A DNA stretch of 64,000 bases from Prostheceraeus crozeri (lineage: Eukaryota; Platyhelminthes; Polycladida; Euryleptidae). Under the pieces are notes generated by a model. That model saw only the letters and a program-made list of their open reading frames with translations. It was not told where the DNA came from and searched no databases. Shown one piece after another: positions 18,490-27,138 of this stretch (positions within the stretch are counted from its first letter, which is position 1; each line of letters begins with the position of its first letter). Where the stretch lies: contig CAJQUW010011560.1 in the NCBI GenBank assembly GCA_907163375.1, positions 1-64,000 on the forward strand, read 5' to 3'. Position numbers and translations under genes: made by a program.

Positions 18490-21400
18490 ATGGAAAATAC
18501 CAAGTTTTATTGTGTCTTATGTAAAAAAAAGTTGCAAACAAAAAGAAGTTATCAATCTCATTTAAATAGTAAATTGCATTTACAAAATGTAGAACGAGTT
18601 GATGAAGGAAATATATTAAAATTAAATAGTTATAAAAACTATCTAGAAACATTGCCTACTGATATAAAAGTTAAAAAAATGTTTGATGATTATTCACATT
18701 CGGAATATAAAAAAGTTTTTAATAGTGAAGATGAGACCATACAAACCGAAGGTTCTAGGGCTTCGCCCGTACCAGATGGAAGATATTTATTTAGCGATAC
18801 TGATGAATTTGATGAAGCTGAACGAACCGATGAAGCCTTACAAACAGAAGGTTCTAGGGCTTCGCCCGTAACAGATATAAAATATTTATTTAATCAGTCT
18901 TTTGAATATAATGAAACCGATAAAACTTTTTATAATGTATTAACAAACTTTTATAATATATTTAAGAAATCTTTCAAATGTTATATGAATGTAGAAGTAC
19001 TTTATACAAAAAATGGACCTGATGGAATTCCTGAAGAAATAATACAAGGACATTTTACAAATTCACAAGAAATTCATAATGTAAATGATATACAACCCAT
19101 ATTTGAATCGATGATACTTAAATTAGAAAATTGTATAATTGAAGCCCAGTTACGTGAATCTGGTTGGAGATTTGTTAAAATACTATCTAAGAAAATAGTA
19201 ATTGATAAATATAAAAATAATACTGGTGGTAGTTATGTTCCTTTGCCTTTCAGTTCACCACAAATAATCAACATAAAAAATGAAGATGATTATTGTTTTC
19301 TGTGGAGTATTATAGCACATTTACATCCTGCAAAATATCACAAAGAAAGACTAAGTCATTATAATAAAGAAGAATACATAAATGAATTTGATCTTTCTGA
19401 TGGCTTAGATGAATTTCCATGTGATTATAATAGGTTAAAAAAGTTTCATAAAAAGAATAAAAATTTAATAGAAGTAAATGTTTTTGAATTAAATGTGAAT
19501 TATGTTTCTATTGGTAAAATTACTCCACTTTACTCAGATTCAAAAAAATTTTATTTGAATAATAAAAATTTATGTCAATCAGAAATAGTATATAATGATA
19601 GGGGAAATTACATGCATCATAATATTTTTTACCAAGGAAATATAATATGTACTGAAAAATTTGAACTTGTTAAAACATTATCACCAATAATGATTAATCA
19701 TAATAATTATAAAGGACGTACTGATGATTATAATTACAAATATTCATCTTTATCTTCAGAATATCAACAAAAATTAGAAAATTTAAATAAAAGTTTACAA
19801 AAATGTAAAACAGATTATCAACAACAAACAAAAATATTAGTACAAGAATATGGCCATAAAAATGAAAATAAGATAGAAACGATTCAAAAATTAAATGAAG
19901 AAAATAATGAATTAAATAATGAAGAAAATGAAACCAATCAAAAAATAAATGAATCTTTAAGAAAATGTCTACAACAATATAAAGAACAATATGATAAAGA
20001 ATATATTTATCAGCTACAAATATTAAATCAAAATTATCATCAAAATACATTTAATCTTGCAAAAGAAATTAATGAAACACATGAAATATATCAAGATAAA
20101 TTTGAAAAACTAGAACAGTCAAAACAACCAGCACAAGCGAATATATTATATTATCAGGGTCATTTTATATTGTGTAAAGATGTTTCTATATTTACAAAAA
20201 CTTCAGATAATACAAATTTTCCTTGTCTTCAATGTATGACAAGTTTTAGAACTTTAGAAGAAATGAATAGACATTTGGAGAATTGTCAACAAAACGAAGC
20301 AGTTCAAAATACTTTTCCTAAAGATGATTATTTAGAATATAATAAATGGTATTTTAAAAATAAAGTACCCTTTACTATTTATTGTGATTTTGAAGCATAT
20401 AATGTTAATATGACACAAAATCAAACGGAAAGTTCCAGGGCTTCACCCGATTCTGAAAATTATAATTCTGAAAATGGTACGGGCCAAGCCCTAGAACCTT
20501 CGCTTTTTAATTCTGAAAAAAGTGCACCTGGAAAAAGTTCAACTGAACAAAGTAAAGAAAAATATTTATTTGAACAAAAACCATTATGTTGGGGAATGTA
20601 CATTCATTCAAATTATCCTGAATTATTTAAATCAGAATATTTTCAATACTATGGTGAAGATAGTTCAGAAATGTTTACAAAGAAAGTAGAAGAATTACAA
20701 AATTATTTTTCACAATTGCTTGAAACAAATATACCGATGATGCCATTAACAGAAAAAGAAAAATTAAATTTTATTAATGAAACAAAATGTTATTACTGTG
20801 GAAGAGAATTTACAAAAAATTATAAAAATGGCAAAGGTAGATATCTTGATAGGCGAAGCGACGGCTCTGCCGTCAAGGTAAAAGATCATGATCATCTAAA
20901 TGGATTATATAGAGGTGCAGCACATAATTCTTGTAATCTTAATGCTAATAAATTTAAATATAACTTTGTTCCTTTATATTTCTATAATGGTTCTAAATAT
21001 GATTTCCATCTAGTAATGAAAGATTTATTTTCATCTGAAAAACTACAACAACAAAAAATAAATGTACTATGTAAACAAGAAGAAGAATATTTTTCAATGC
21101 AATTAGGTTGTATTAGAATTTTAGATGCATTTAGATTTTTTACTCCTTATTCATTAGATGTTATGGGAAAAACTTTGAAATCTGAACAATGTAAAATATT
21201 AAATAAATATAATTTAAAACCTTTAAAAGGCATATTTCCGTATGAGTATATAGCCTGCGGCTCACAGTCGAAGACTGATATAACTGGAGATAAAACCTGT
21301 GGTTCACAGTCGAAGACTGATTTTAATTCTGTGAATAAAATTATGGAAGAAGAACAACTTCCTCCAATAAATAAATTTAAATCAACATTAAAACAATCAC

Positions 21401-23040
21401 AATTATCAGACGAAGACTATGCAGAAGCTGAAAAGAATTGGAGAGAGTTAAATTGTAAAACAATGTATGATTATACAATGAAATATCTTCAGATAGATGT
21501 ATTAATACTAGCTGATCTTTTCGAAAACTTTCGTGACATGTGTTTAGAATATTACGGAATAGATCCATGTTATTGTTATTCTACACCAGGTTTAACATGG
21601 TTAGCAGGATTAAAACATACTGGTGTTCAAGCCGATGGCTCTAGGACAAAGTCCGTTAAACTTAAACATTATAAAGAAAATACATATGATAAATTATTAT
21701 TTTTTGAATCTGGAATTAGAGGTGGAGTTTCATCAGTTTTAGGTAATAGATATGTTAAATGTTATAATAAGAAAGTAAATCCACATACATATGGAATAAT
21801 GAAACCTTTATCTCCAGAAGAAAAAGAAAAGATATTAGAAATTTTTCGAACGAAACAAGAAGGAGTAGAACGTGAAAAAGCAATTGATGAATTCATGAGA
21901 GAAAACTATTTGTTATATTATGATTTTAATAGCTTATATTCTTCTTGCATGATACAAGAATTACCAACAGGTGAAATGACATGGTGTAATAATCTAGATT
22001 ATCAAAGAACATATGATGGTGAAAATAATTTTGGTTATGTATATGAAGTTGATTTAGTATATCCTGATTATATAAAAGACGCAACAAAATATTATCCTTT
22101 CTGTCCAGAAAACAAAATTCCCAATATAGAAGATTTTTCAGATTATCAAAAATCTATAATACCGAAAAAATACAGACCAACAAAAAAACTTATGTTAACA
22201 CAAGGTAATAAAGGAAAGTATGTTGTTGAAGGAAGAATGCTAGATTGGTATTTAGATCATGGCATGATTCTCACCAAAATACATCGAAAACTAGAGTATA
22301 GAAAATCTAAATGGTTAAAAAATTATGTAGAGTTCAATATTGAAAAACGTAAAATAGCTAAAAGAAATAAAGATGATTTTGGAAACGTTTTCTTCAAATT
22401 AATGAATAATGCATTTTATGGTAAGACTTTAGAAAATGTGCGTAATAGACAAAATATTGAAATAGTTTATGATAGAGATAGATTTCAAAATTTAACAAGG
22501 AAACCTACATATAAAAGAACTACTAGATTCAGTGATGAACTTTGTGCTGTTCATCTAAGAAGAAGCATTGTAAAACATGATAAGTTTAATTTCATTGGTT
22601 TCACTATATTAGAATTAGCTAAACTATTTATGTATAGTTTTATATATGATTATTTAGCACCTGCTTATGGCAAAAACTATAAATTACACTTTACAGATAC
22701 CGATTCTATTTTCTTAGAATTAACAATACCGTATAATTCTACACTTGATGAAGAAATTAATAAAATAAAAGATATCATTCATCCTTCTGATTTATGTAAA
22801 GTAAAAGATGAATTAGAAGGAAATGAAGATTTCATAACAGAAGCTATATTTTTAAAATCTAAATGTTATTGTTATGATACAACTAATAATATTAAAACAC
22901 ATAAAACATTAAAAGGAATTTCAAAGGCATCAGTGGCTAATCAAATAACATTTCAAGATTATAAAAATGCATTATTTAATAATGAAATAAAAACAGCATG
23001 TAATTATAGACTTAATTCAAAAAACATAACATGTATTTAA
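18490..23040 (+). CDS. PolB: Protein-primed family B DNA polymerase of inner Polinton
   Basis: 1,516 residues. An N-terminal C2H2 finger (FYCVLCKKKL ... HLNSKLH, residues 6-30), a variable region with an OTU-like or unassigned domain, and a coiled coil (~430-540). Exonuclease motifs are YCDFEAY (~634), NGSKYDFHL (~836) and YLQIDVLILADLF (~997). An endonuclease VII-like zinc motif sits around CYYCGREF ... DHDHLNG ... CNL (~767-815). Polymerase motif A is YYDFNSLYSS (~1143), motif B KLMNNAFYGKT (~1303) and motif C FTDTDSIF (~1402). It replicates the element using a terminal protein primer. GC hairpin units lie in frame at 18744, 18845, 20428, 20481, 20860, 21265, 21307 and 21643. The extreme C-terminus is slightly disturbed; otherwise it is whole. 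Confidence 0.93.
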   Translation: MENTKFYCVLCKKKLQTKRSYQSHLNSKLHLQNVERVDEGNILKLNSYKNYLETLPTDIKVKKMFDDYSHSEYKKVFNSEDETIQTEGSRASPVPDGRYLFSDTDEFDEAERTDEALQTEGSRASPVTDIKYLFNQSFEYNETDKTFYNVLTNFYNIFKKSFKCYMNVEVLYTKNGPDGIPEEIIQGHFTNSQEIHNVNDIQPIFESMILKLENCIIEAQLRESGWRFVKILSKKIVIDKYKNNTGGSYVPLPFSSPQIINIKNEDDYCFLWSIIAHLHPAKYHKERLSHYNKEEYINEFDLSDGLDEFPCDYNRLKKFHKKNKNLIEVNVFELNVNYVSIGKITPLYSDSKKFYLNNKNLCQSEIVYNDRGNYMHHNIFYQGNIICTEKFELVKTLSPIMINHNNYKGRTDDYNYKYSSLSSEYQQKLENLNKSLQKCKTDYQQQTKILVQEYGHKNENKIETIQKLNEENNELNNEENETNQKINESLRKCLQQYKEQYDKEYIYQLQILNQNYHQNTFNLAKEINETHEIYQDKFEKLEQSKQPAQANILYYQGHFILCKDVSIFTKTSDNTNFPCLQCMTSFRTLEEMNRHLENCQQNEAVQNTFPKDDYLEYNKWYFKNKVPFTIYCDFEAYNVNMTQNQTESSRASPDSENYNSENGTGQALEPSLFNSEKSAPGKSSTEQSKEKYLFEQKPLCWGMYIHSNYPELFKSEYFQYYGEDSSEMFTKKVEELQNYFSQLLETNIPMMPLTEKEKLNFINETKCYYCGREFTKNYKNGKGRYLDRRSDGSAVKVKDHDHLNGLYRGAAHNSCNLNANKFKYNFVPLYFYNGSKYDFHLVMKDLFSSEKLQQQKINVLCKQEEEYFSMQLGCIRILDAFRFFTPYSLDVMGKTLKSEQCKILNKYNLKPLKGIFPYEYIACGSQSKTDITGDKTCGSQSKTDFNSVNKIMEEEQLPPINKFKSTLKQSQLSDEDYAEAEKNWRELNCKTMYDYTMKYLQIDVLILADLFENFRDMCLEYYGIDPCYCYSTPGLTWLAGLKHTGVQADGSRTKSVKLKHYKENTYDKLLFFESGIRGGVSSVLGNRYVKCYNKKVNPHTYGIMKPLSPEEKEKILEIFRTKQEGVEREKAIDEFMRENYLLYYDFNSLYSSCMIQELPTGEMTWCNNLDYQRTYDGENNFGYVYEVDLVYPDYIKDATKYYPFCPENKIPNIEDFSDYQKSIIPKKYRPTKKLMLTQGNKGKYVVEGRMLDWYLDHGMILTKIHRKLEYRKSKWLKNYVEFNIEKRKIAKRNKDDFGNVFFKLMNNAFYGKTLENVRNRQNIEIVYDRDRFQNLTRKPTYKRTTRFSDELCAVHLRRSIVKHDKFNFIGFTILELAKLFMYSFIYDYLAPAYGKNYKLHFTDTDSIFLELTIPYNSTLDEEINKIKDIIHPSDLCKVKDELEGNEDFITEAIFLKSKCYCYDTTNNIKTHKTLKGISKASVANQITFQDYKNALFNNEIKTACNYRLNSKNITCI

Positions 23041-23204
23041 AAGAAGAACATAAATTAGCATTAGATCCATTTGATGATAAAAGAAAAATTTTACCTGATG
23101 GAATAACTACTGAACCTTTTTAATTTTCTAATTTCTAAGATAGACAAATTTGATATATATATAAAATAAAAAAAATATTGTAACACTATATTTGTATATT
23201 TTTA

Positions 23205-23971
23205 TCACTCCGCGAAAATATTTTCGATAACTCTTTCATGATTTTTTTTATCAATATTAATTGTAATGAAGCCATAATCTTTTGACCAAGCATTATTACA
23301 CGATTGTTTAAATTCATCTTTATTTCTTACGCATAAATCTCTTAACAAATCACTTAAGTTTCTTGCATTTATTTCAAATAGTATAAATATATTTGCATTC
23401 TTTCTAATAACACTTCCGTCTAATGAATACATACTTTGTGTTAAATAAAATACACTACAGTTATTATGTCTACCTCTTGTGAAATAATTTCTCTGAACTG
23501 ACTGATTTCTATCATTAACACAATCATCAAAAATTACACAATGTTTCATTGTTTTATCTAGTTTACTAGGATCTTGCATATTACCACTATCATCTATTAA
23601 TTGTATCTTTATATGGTTATTTTATTAGATTCTACTAACTGATTATTTTTTGCTGCTTCTTCACACCACGAACTTATTTCTTCTTCATCTTCAGATTTTT
23701 CATATTCTTTGAATAATGAAGCAATTGCTGTTTTTTTAAGATTATTTTCAAATCCATATTTTAAAAATTGATAGACGGGTTGTTCTGCTGTTGTTGTATA
23801 AATTATAAGATTGTTATAATCCAAAAAATTTGGAGTCGTTAAAATTTTAAATAATAGATACGTTTTTCCGCAACCTGATCTTCCACAAATAACTGACAAA
23901 ACTTTATTAGATAAATTTGGATGATGATTAAATTTAAGTTTTTTTTTATTTAATGGTAGCACTTCACTCAT
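23205..23971 (-). pseudogene. ATP: FtsK/HerA-type genome packaging ATPase
   Basis: Walker A is VICGRSGCGKTYLLFKIL near residue 30, Walker B is HCVIFDDCVND, and the downstream sensor/arginine region reads NYFTRGRHNNCSVFYLTQS, as in A32-like ATPases of Polintons and large DNA viruses. It pumps element DNA into preformed capsids. It runs convergently with PolB; the next gene on its strand is the penton-like protein. The structural leader motif abuts the ATG. Broken, about one break. Confidence 0.85.
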
Positions 23972-23990
23972 TTTTTAATAAAAAAATTTA
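23972..23990 (-). promoter_or_regulatory. Structural-class leader motif before ATPase
   Basis: On the minus strand AAATTTTTTTATTAAAAA abuts the ATG. Confidence 0.6.
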
Positions 23991-24058
23991 TTTTTATTTT
24001 ATTTTTTGTTTTTAAAGAAGAAGAAGAAAATTAAACTTCTCTAGCTTCGCGTGGGAGT

Positions 24059-24847
24059 TTATACCTCCCGAACCAAAAGATCTATCATAATCTCTTCACC
24101 TCCAAAATTTATTTCTTGTCCTTTCTCATCAGTGATTCTCATGTTAATGTTGTTAATAGTTTTTCTTGTAATAGGGAAATATATTAGTGTTTGTGGAATT
24201 ACATTTAATCTATAACCAATGGGTACAGTAAAAGCTGGAAAACTGAATATTAAATTTGATAATTTACCATTTATATATCCTCCTTCAATAATGTCACAAT
24301 GTACAACAATTGAATTTATTTCAGTTATTTTTGGAATCCTCTCACCTAAATGATAACCTTGACTATAGGTTTGTTTATTAAATCCTAATAGCTTTGACAA
24401 TGATCTATCATGATTAAAATCAACTTGATGATTTTCGTCTAAAGTAAGAGAAAATTTATTAACTGCCGGTTCAACTGCAAAATGTAATTGTTTCTTATCT
24501 TTAAATGGTATACCTAAATGCCTCTTAATTTCATTTGATATTGATTCAACTTCGTAAGAACCAGGAAGAAAAGTTAATATTTTCCATGTTTCACCTTTAT
24601 CAGTAGAATATCTAAATTGATCATTCACATCTTTGATAACGTTTTGAATAGTGTTAAATGTAGAGAAACTAGTCAATGCAATTTGATAATTTTTATTTTG
24701 TTCCAAATGTAGAATGGGTTCTAAATTACAAATGTGTGATGAAGTAGTTGTTATAATTTTTAACGTCGTACTAAATTTTGATGAACCCAAAATCTCTATC
24801 AAATTTTCTAAATGATTATTAATTTTGTCTAAATCTGCTGAACACAT
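24059..24847 (-). CDS. Penton-like minor capsid protein
   Basis: 262 residues, whole. Single-jelly-roll penton proteins of Polintons have an early LxLxxNKxYxIALTSFxTxNTI strand pair; here NKNYQIALTSFSTFNTI is seen. A middle GSYEVESISNEIKRHL and a late SFPAFTVPIGYRLNVIPQ follow, and it ends with RITDEKGQ ... LLVREV. In the family five copies occupy each capsid vertex, where the fibre-like protein (16032-16919) would attach (inference). The leader motif lies at 24848-24865. Confidence 0.7.
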   Translation of the reverse strand: MCSADLDKINNHLENLIEILGSSKFSTTLKIITTTSSHICNLEPILHLEQNKNYQIALTSFSTFNTIQNVIKDVNDQFRYSTDKGETWKILTFLPGSYEVESISNEIKRHLGIPFKDKKQLHFAVEPAVNKFSLTLDENHQVDFNHDRSLSKLLGFNKQTYSQGYHLGERIPKITEINSIVVHCDIIEGGYINGKLSNLIFSFPAFTVPIGYRLNVIPQTLIYFPITRKTINNINMRITDEKGQEINFGGEEIMIDLLVREV

Positions 24848-24865
24848 TTTTAAACTAAAAAAATT
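24848..24865 (-). promoter_or_regulatory. Structural-class leader motif before penton-like gene
   Basis: On the minus strand AATTTTTTTAGTTTAAAA abuts the ATG. Confidence 0.58.
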
Positions 24866-24929
24866 AAATAAATATTTTTTTATGAAATATTTTTTTTATA
24901 AAAAATTAAAAACAACAACATATTTCAGC

Positions 24930-24965
24930 TACGGGCGAAGCCCTGGAGGACATCAGAGATGTCCG
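24930..24965. repeat. GC hairpin pair at the end of an accessory gene
   Basis: GGGCGAAGCCC (24933-24943) and GGACATCAGAGATGTCC (24948-24964) stand side by side, and the second overlaps the stop of the minus-strand gene at 24953. They belong to the element's GC-rich hairpin family and could act as a 3' RNA structure. Confidence 0.75.
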
Positions 24966-25774
24966 GTTATACTTTTATAATCCTCTTCATTTAGAATCTT
25001 CTTTTCTAACAGTCTTTTCAATATAGCATGAATTTCATTGAAACTAGAATTATGTCCTTCTTTTATTGCAGATATTAAAATATTTAATCTATTTAGTAAT
25101 TCTTGTGGATCATCTGGTAAAAATACAGTTGTTTCAGTTTTCTGTTTTTCAGATAAACCTTTCCCTACTTTAACTCCCGTTGATAATAAATTTTCTAATT
25201 GTTTATAACGTCTAAGAGATTTTACTGCACCAACTCTATCTAACATAGCTTTATATTTTATGAGATCTTCTACAGCATAATTTTTTAAATCTGCTCCTCT
25301 CAAAAGATCAACAAAATTTCTATCTAAACTAAAAGGAGATTCATCTGGTGAAAAAATTATACCTCGAAAAGGTTGTGGAAATATTTCTTTTTGTCCGAGA
25401 TAAAATCTAGGTATTGTTTTTCCATCTATAAATGAAATAGAATGTTCAAATTGCATAGATTTTGGTAATTTCTTATTAATGTTTGATTCTAGTAATCCAT
25501 AGTCATCTAATACAGTTTTGTGCTCTGGATCTGTTATATCAATTTGTTTATCATTATTTGTACTTTCTTTTTCAAGAGTTTTAAATGGTTTCATAGTTTT
25601 CTCAAAATCAGTTTTTACTTGCTCGGTTTGCTGCATTTTTTCAAACATATCAGATTGAATACCAGCTTTTATCATTCTATGTTGAAGATGATTTTCTTTC
25701 ATAATATTTCTTTGTTTTATTAACTCTTCTAATTGTTTTATTCTTTTATAATTATCAGCTCTAATTTTATTCAT
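24953..25774 (-). CDS. Polinton accessory protein, function unknown
   Basis: About 273 residues from the ATG at 25774. The frame is open to 25840, but the A/T leader (TATTTTAAAA) abuts 25774. An N-terminal coiled coil (KRIKQLEELIKQRN) is followed by a phenylalanine-rich middle and NFVDLLRGADLKNYAVEDLIKY. That last pattern resembles the LLT..(D).YTxEDLxxYxxIL segment of a protein common in Polintons and adintoviruses. A leucine-rich helical end follows. Probably a virion or assembly component, by position between penton-like and membrane protein genes; function unknown. Confidence 0.55.
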   Translation of the reverse strand: MNKIRADNYKRIKQLEELIKQRNIMKENHLQHRMIKAGIQSDMFEKMQQTEQVKTDFEKTMKPFKTLEKESTNNDKQIDITDPEHKTVLDDYGLLESNINKKLPKSMQFEHSISFIDGKTIPRFYLGQKEIFPQPFRGIIFSPDESPFSLDRNFVDLLRGADLKNYAVEDLIKYKAMLDRVGAVKSLRRYKQLENLLSTGVKVGKGLSEKQKTETTVFLPDDPQELLNRLNILISAIKEGHNSSFNEIHAILKRLLEKKILNEEDYKSITGHL

Positions 25775-25910
25775 TTTTAAAATATAATATTTGAATTTTG
25801 TGGTAACATTGGAATACAGCAAAAACATTTTACTGAACAAATTATTTTTTTATTGCTTTGTTGTTTGACATCTTTTCGTTTAAAGTTTTCTCGGTTAAAG
25901 TTTTCTCGTT

Positions 25911-26606
25911 TTAAGTTTTGTTTAATAAAGTTTTGTTTAATAAAGTTTTGCTTAAATTTTCGCTTAAAGTTTTTAGCTCTTCTAAAAAAATTTTGTCATT
26001 TTCTTCATTAGAAATTTTACCATCACTCGAAATTTTGCCATCCTGTTTATTCTTATCATCAACTTTTTCTGACTGTAATTGAAATGATATTTGATTTACT
26101 TCATTAGCTATTTGATCAAATTTTTCAATCTCATCTAACGTAATAACATTATCATCACATACTCTTTGAAAGTAGTAATGTAGTTTATCATAGACTTCTT
26201 TAATATGTAAATGCTTAGTTTTTAATGATTTTCGTTTCTTAGTTATTAAAGATTTATCTAACATTGTAACAAGTGAAGTTGCAAAAACACCCGTACCTGT
26301 TAAAGCTGTAGCAACTACTGGAATTACTAAAACACCTGAAGATATAACAATTGTTAAAGCACCCAAACTTATTGTAAAGAATATGCCAATTCCTTGTGTT
26401 ACATTCTTAACTTTAGTCCATCTCTTTCTTAATTTTTTATAATGCTCTAATCTTAATAATAATTGAGATTCCTTATCTTTCATATACCTAACTCTATCTT
26501 TGTGTTTTTCTTTATTCATTTTTTCAATGTTAATCTTTTCAATGTCCATTAAAGTAGAACTACGTTCATATGATAACGAAGGATATATTCTTGAGGTTCC
26601 TTCCAT
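25911..26606 (-). CDS. Polinton membrane protein, function unknown
   Basis: 231 residues. A basic coiled start is followed by a long hydrophobic region at ~70-125 (GIFFTISLGALTIVIS ... VIPVVATALTGTGVF), enough for two membrane passes. A basic loop (TKKRKSLKTKH) and a soluble helical domain with DDNVITLDEIEKFDQI follow. The layout matches a membrane protein family I know from other Polintons (glycine-rich double span followed by a DxxISxxEF segment), of unknown role. The exact start is uncertain. Confidence 0.5.
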   Translation of the reverse strand: MEGTSRIYPSLSYERSSTLMDIEKINIEKMNKEKHKDRVRYMKDKESQLLLRLEHYKKLRKRWTKVKNVTQGIGIFFTISLGALTIVISSGVLVIPVVATALTGTGVFATSLVTMLDKSLITKKRKSLKTKHLHIKEVYDKLHYYFQRVCDDNVITLDEIEKFDQIANEVNQISFQLQSEKVDDKNKQDGKISSDGKISNEENDKIFLEELKTLSENLSKTLLNKTLLNKT

Positions 26607-26738
26607 TTCTGAAGTTCATTCCACTTTTGTTTCTTCCATTTTTGTTTCTTCCATTTTTAAAGAAATATTTTTAGTCACATGATATATTTTAAAAACCTGA
26701 AAAATGGATTTAAAAGACGTTTTTAAAAATACTAATTT

Positions 26739-27132
26739 TCGGTGTCCTAGAACGGTCATGATTTTGGCGGGGTGAAAATCGAACCGAAGGTTCTAGGGCT
26801 TCGCCCGATTGTAATTCTCAAATTTGAGATTTTGAAAAATTTGAAAAATTGGGTATTTTTAAAAACGCCCAAATCGGAGCGAAGCTCCTCTGACTTTAGC
26901 CGATTTATGAATTTAGGTCTTCATAACCTGAAAAAGGGTTCAAATTCATGAATTTATGTCGTTTTTAAAAATACCATTTTTTGAAAAAATGGTACTTTTT
27001 GAATGGACTAAATTCATGAATTTAGGTCTTAAAAACCTGAAAAAGGGACTAAATTCATAAATTTATGTCGCTTTTAAAAGTACTAATTTTTTTGATTTTA
27101 TGGTGTCCTGGAACGGTCTTTTATCCATTACT
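26739..27132. repeat. Right terminal inverted repeat of inner Polinton
   Basis: Mirror of 9317-9683. It differs by about three substitutions, a short diverged patch near 26765-26772 and a 30-bp GC-hairpin insertion at 26780-26809. Confidence 0.92.
26780..26809 (+). repeat. GC-hairpin mini-element inserted in right terminal repeat
   Basis: The unit contains GGTTCTAGGGCTTCGCCCG and is flanked by AT on both sides (26778-26779 and 26808-26809). The left terminal repeat shows the same site without it, reading GAAAATTGTAATTCT on the complementary strand (9632-9646). Confidence 0.9.
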
Positions 27133-27138
27133 CATCCC
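27133..27138. repeat. Target site duplication (right) of inner Polinton
   Basis: CATCCC, identical to 9311-9316. Confidence 0.92.

Larger units (their letters stand above)
9317..27132. mobile_element. Inner Polinton (adintovirus-like), nearly whole
   Basis: 17,816 bp, inserted in the PolB gene of the outer Polinton with the 6-bp duplication CATCCC and ends AGTAATGG/CCATTACT. Terminal inverted repeats differ at only about three bases plus one 30-bp insertion, so integration is young and later than that of the outer element. All hallmark parts are present: protein-primed PolB, retroviral-type integrase, adenain-like protease, FtsK/HerA packaging ATPase, double-jelly-roll major capsid protein and penton-like minor capsid protein. 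It also has pX- and pVI-like, fibre-like and clamp-like genes. A/T content is far above that of the flanks. It has about three breaks in total and otherwise looks whole. Confidence 0.93.

Noticed and set aside
19694-20050. Minus-strand frame opposite PolB
   Set aside because: Aromatic-rich shadow of the PolB coiled-coil region; no support.
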